Assembly (NCBI GenBank): GCA_937915515.1
Contig: CALGIK010000214.1
Coordinates: forward strand, 1-6,820
Source: an uncultured Clostridia bacterium
GTDB lineage: Bacteria > Bacillota > Clostridia > Christensenellales > CAG-314
Direction: 5' to 3'
Length of the DNA: 6,820 nt
A program made the position numbers and the translations under genes. Within the stretch, counting starts at the first letter, position 1, and every line of letters starts with the position of its first letter. Below, one piece after another: positions 6,301 to 6,820 of the stretch. Below the pieces are notes generated by a model. The model searched no databases, was not told the DNA's origin, and worked only from the letters and a program-made list of their open reading frames with translations.

Positions 6301-6820
6301 TAAATCTGCAGCGAAAGCATATTTACCTATTCTTTCCAATCCTTCGTTAAAAACTATCTTATCTAAGTAGTTCACGCCCATAAAAGCGTAATCGCCAATG
6401 TTTTTAATGCTTGAAGGTATATACAATACGTCAATTTTAGTAACAGAAGAAAAAACGCTGTTCTCCATATCTTCTGTGTCTAAAATGCCTACAACAGGCA
6501 AATTGTTGTATTTGTCGGGCAATACCAAAACATAAGAATCATCCAATTCGCCATAAAAATTAGTAATGATATATCCGTCTGACTTATCGTTTAAAATAAA
6601 ATCAAAATAATCTGTATCAAAGGTATTAAGCTCATACACCGCTGTCAAAACTAAATTTTCAACAACGTTCGTGTAATCGCCGCCTTCAAAACCGGCAAAA
6701 CGGTAATATTCCTCCTTTGCTTCCACATTGGGAGGAGTTGCGGAACGACCCTTTTTTACTGTTTCCTCATACAGCAACGTTCCGTCAGAATCATAAAACT
6801 GCACCGAAAATGACTCTAAT
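3337..6820 (-). CDS. Large BspA-type leucine-rich repeat surface protein with InlB-type B-repeat (5' end outside window)
   Basis: The frame is open from the right edge to TAG at 3337-3339, giving 1160 visible residues. A GTG at 6802-6804 could be read as a start, but the frame continues upstream (L-E-S-F-S before the Val), no Shine-Dalgarno precedes it, and it falls inside a B-repeat strand, so the true start lies outside. The visible part begins with a B-repeat (6634-6820), then a linker, a pre-solenoid V-L-V-L-P-D-K-Y segment near 6520, and about 33-35 LRR_5 cores (I-G-x-x-A-F and variants) to about 3555. The tail has the family-typical I-Y-V-P-K-G-A-L-x-x-Y (near 3410-3450) and ends -N-L-I-E-M without LPXTG, sorting helix or SLH module. 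Any anchor must be N-terminal; a lipoprotein signal as in the downstream paralogue is likely but unseen. Probably an extracellular binding protein or adhesin; the ligand is unknown. Confidence 0.93.
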   Translation of the reverse strand, partial: LESFSVQFYDSDGTLLYEETVKKGRSATPPNVEAKEEYYRFAGFEGGDYTNVVENLVLTAVYELNTFDTDYFDFILNDKSDGYIITNFYGELDDSYVLVLPDKYNNLPVVGILDTEDMENSVFSSVTKIDVLYIPSSIKNIGDYAFMGVNYLDKIVFNEGLERIGKYAFAADLSDDFSRIININIPSTVKIIDDYAFSFAGFRWVGNSSNNNVIELTFAENSALERIGEWAFDSCTFEEVNLPESSVGFTIGKNAFFDNPLLERINLSSSVIEIEDFAFRYCGSYFIAGQLSVRPEDRFAQYFPLSKNITDRFKVVTITIPEENSLTRIGDGAFEEVRLSGSLTLRNLIELDDFAFRGHELSGLIFDKLKNVGDYALYGRVVEFSTMTAGTITTFESGENLEYLGYFAFMNEKNITEVNLSKAKTITEAAFFGTGLTSVIIPESLTEIGAGVFWFCRNLTSVVWNSQADLPANIFANCSSLIRAEINNTKVIRPQAFNTCVKLSEVILPEGLESIGYSAFQGCEALRSITLPESLLSLGQGCFRLSGIRYITLPANITQLPNELFNGSALVNVIFKGEVTHLNGFRNCHNLKMPIIPESVVSIGEECFAYTDLGSTTSGNIILPSALEVIGLDAFAGATSIRTVTIKANSKNIEMKNDPFRLNPNFEGYIVEDGNEFFVTDDNKNLYSFGYEKLIAFILGDQTSFIAPEGLKEIGARIFKGMTQLVEVKISSTVEIIGEEAFAGRFDNADEVYKMKLCNIDFSEATALREIGDRAFIYTDYLASIDLSACISLEKIGKEAFSYAKVLQTLVLPANLKVIDDGCFRYLAKNVSPMVVDLKGVTSLEVIGNEAFSFAEITSIKFPASLKKIGNRAFWSLGSKTLKVVDFSQAVSVEEIGDEAFSLISIEGTLNLSPMTKLMRIGEKAFWRCNLLTGVVFPNNNVLTEIGDKAFAGYDNGSSASSPMNIRVVDLRPLTSLKKIGKWAFAFNVNLEELYFPVGLEEIGRGAFTRCAPPAYYDKDEYTKNPLTELDIPYTVKIIDEEAFCTNMHGYYSLLERVYIGDEVNGSLLEYINHRAFGSCNSLKEVYVYAAMPSKTTSKSSKWMIFSAGDVTSDTVGNYDIVGLKIYVPKGALQNYLNAEIYTDSINMWAINNATNLIEM
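3865..3896 (-). repeat. 32-base near-identical in-frame repeat, copy 1
   Basis: Identical at 30 of 32 positions to 4198-4229, including an unbroken 22-base run (3875-3896). It encodes S-L-K-K-I-G-K-W-A-F; the other copy encodes S-L-K-K-I-G-N-R-A-F. The copies are 333 bases (111 codons) apart, thus in phase and four modules distant. Confidence 0.9.
4198..4229 (-). repeat. 32-base near-identical in-frame repeat, copy 2
   Basis: Partner of 3865-3896; the two mismatches (4206 and 4207) fall in the adjacent codons giving N-R instead of K-W in the LRR core. Flanking sequence is much less alike, so the shared block is short. Confidence 0.9.
4690..4860 (-). other. Non-LRR insert within the solenoid of the upstream protein
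   Basis: Between modules V-I-G-L-D-A-F and E-I-G-A-R-I-F the LRR rhythm is broken by a stretch reading G-Y-I-V-E-D-G-N-E-F-F-V, then N-L-Y-S-F-G-Y-E-K-L-I-A-F, and returning through F-I-A-P-E-G-L. This resembles the well-known BspA-family insertion of the form V-D-x-x-N-x-x-Y ... L-Y ... L-I-x-Y-P ... I-P-x-G-V, here without the usual D-G-V-L-Y and Y-P. It divides the solenoid into an N-terminal block of about 20 modules and a C-terminal block of about 14. Confidence 0.6.
6634..6820 (-). repeat. InlB-type B-repeat at the visible N-terminal side of the upstream protein
   Basis: The segment starts S-V-Q-F-Y-D-S-D-G-T-L-L-Y, continues with V-K-K-G-R-S-A-T-P-P, then Y-R-F-A-G-F-E and closes with L-V-L-T-A-V-Y. 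This follows the familiar pattern V-x-F-x-D-x-D-G-T ... G-x-S-A-T-x-P ... Y-x-F-x-G-W ... L-x-V-T-A-x-Y, with Phe in place of the usual Trp after Gly. More such modules may lie upstream, outside the window. Confidence 0.8.

Larger units (their letters stand above)
3555..6525 (-). repeat. BspA-type LRR_5 solenoid of the upstream protein (about 33-35 modules)
   Basis: Repeating cores of the type I-G-D-Y-A-F begin near 6385 and run to Y-I-N-H-R-A-F at 3591-3611. Most have an I-x-I/L-P-x-x-L strand before the core and C-x-x-L after it; the Cys that recurs after the core (about 16 in the protein) is the usual LRR_5 consensus position. Several modules are degenerate (D-L-P-A-N-I-F, Q-L-P-N-E-L-F, H-L-N-G-F). 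Insertions occur near 5890-5970 (R-P-E-D-R-F) and 4690-4860. Counting is by eye and could be off by two or three. Confidence 0.9.

Noticed and set aside
6802..6804. GTG as the start codon of the upstream gene
   Set aside because: The frame stays open to the window edge, no Shine-Dalgarno precedes it, and the Val belongs to the first strand of a B-repeat (S-V-Q-F-Y-D).
1..6820. A new defence, toxin or biosynthetic system
   Set aside because: Both genes are fully accounted for by surface repeat families; no catalytic, nuclease, toxin or transport motifs were seen.

Overview
The window holds two large genes, both on the minus strand and both cut by the window edges. They are separated by a 288-base gap (3049-3336) with no gene in it. 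Both encode extracytoplasmic repeat proteins of one general design: InlB-type B-repeats (Listeria-Bacteroides repeat, Flg_new/PF09479-like) followed by a long solenoid of BspA-type leucine-rich repeats (LRR_5/PF13306-like, core I-G-x-x-A-F). I recognise the families from motifs read in the translation; no search was run.

Layout in transcription order (high to low coordinates): the upstream gene (6820 down to 3337) enters already inside a B-repeat, carries about 33-35 LRR cores and ends at a TAG after a typical BspA-like C-terminal tail, with no LPXTG or other wall-anchoring signal. In the gap I see a weak promoter candidate, several short perfect inverted repeats and a strong Shine-Dalgarno, but no convincing terminator. 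The downstream gene (3048 down to 1) starts with a lipoprotein signal peptide (lipobox L-V-A-C, Cys26), has five B-repeats plus a sixth variant one, an unassigned insert, and then at least ten LRR cores before it runs off the left edge.

Organism: the AT-rich composition, the AGGAGG ribosome site with short spacing, the lipobox and the combination of B-repeats with BspA-type LRRs suggest a low-GC anaerobic Firmicute, most likely an uncultured gut or rumen Clostridia-type lineage. This is an inference; the strong Shine-Dalgarno argues against Bacteroidetes. No mobile element, RNA gene, CRISPR array or phage gene is visible.

The two proteins are probably paralogous surface proteins that bind host, dietary or microbial ligands. 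Family members such as Tannerella BspA and Treponema LrrA are adhesins, but ligand and role here cannot be read from sequence. The most notable structure is inside the upstream gene: two classes of LRR module are interleaved over 3797-4515, and a 32-base near-identical in-frame repeat suggests recent internal module copying. I found no enzyme, toxin, immunity or defence system.
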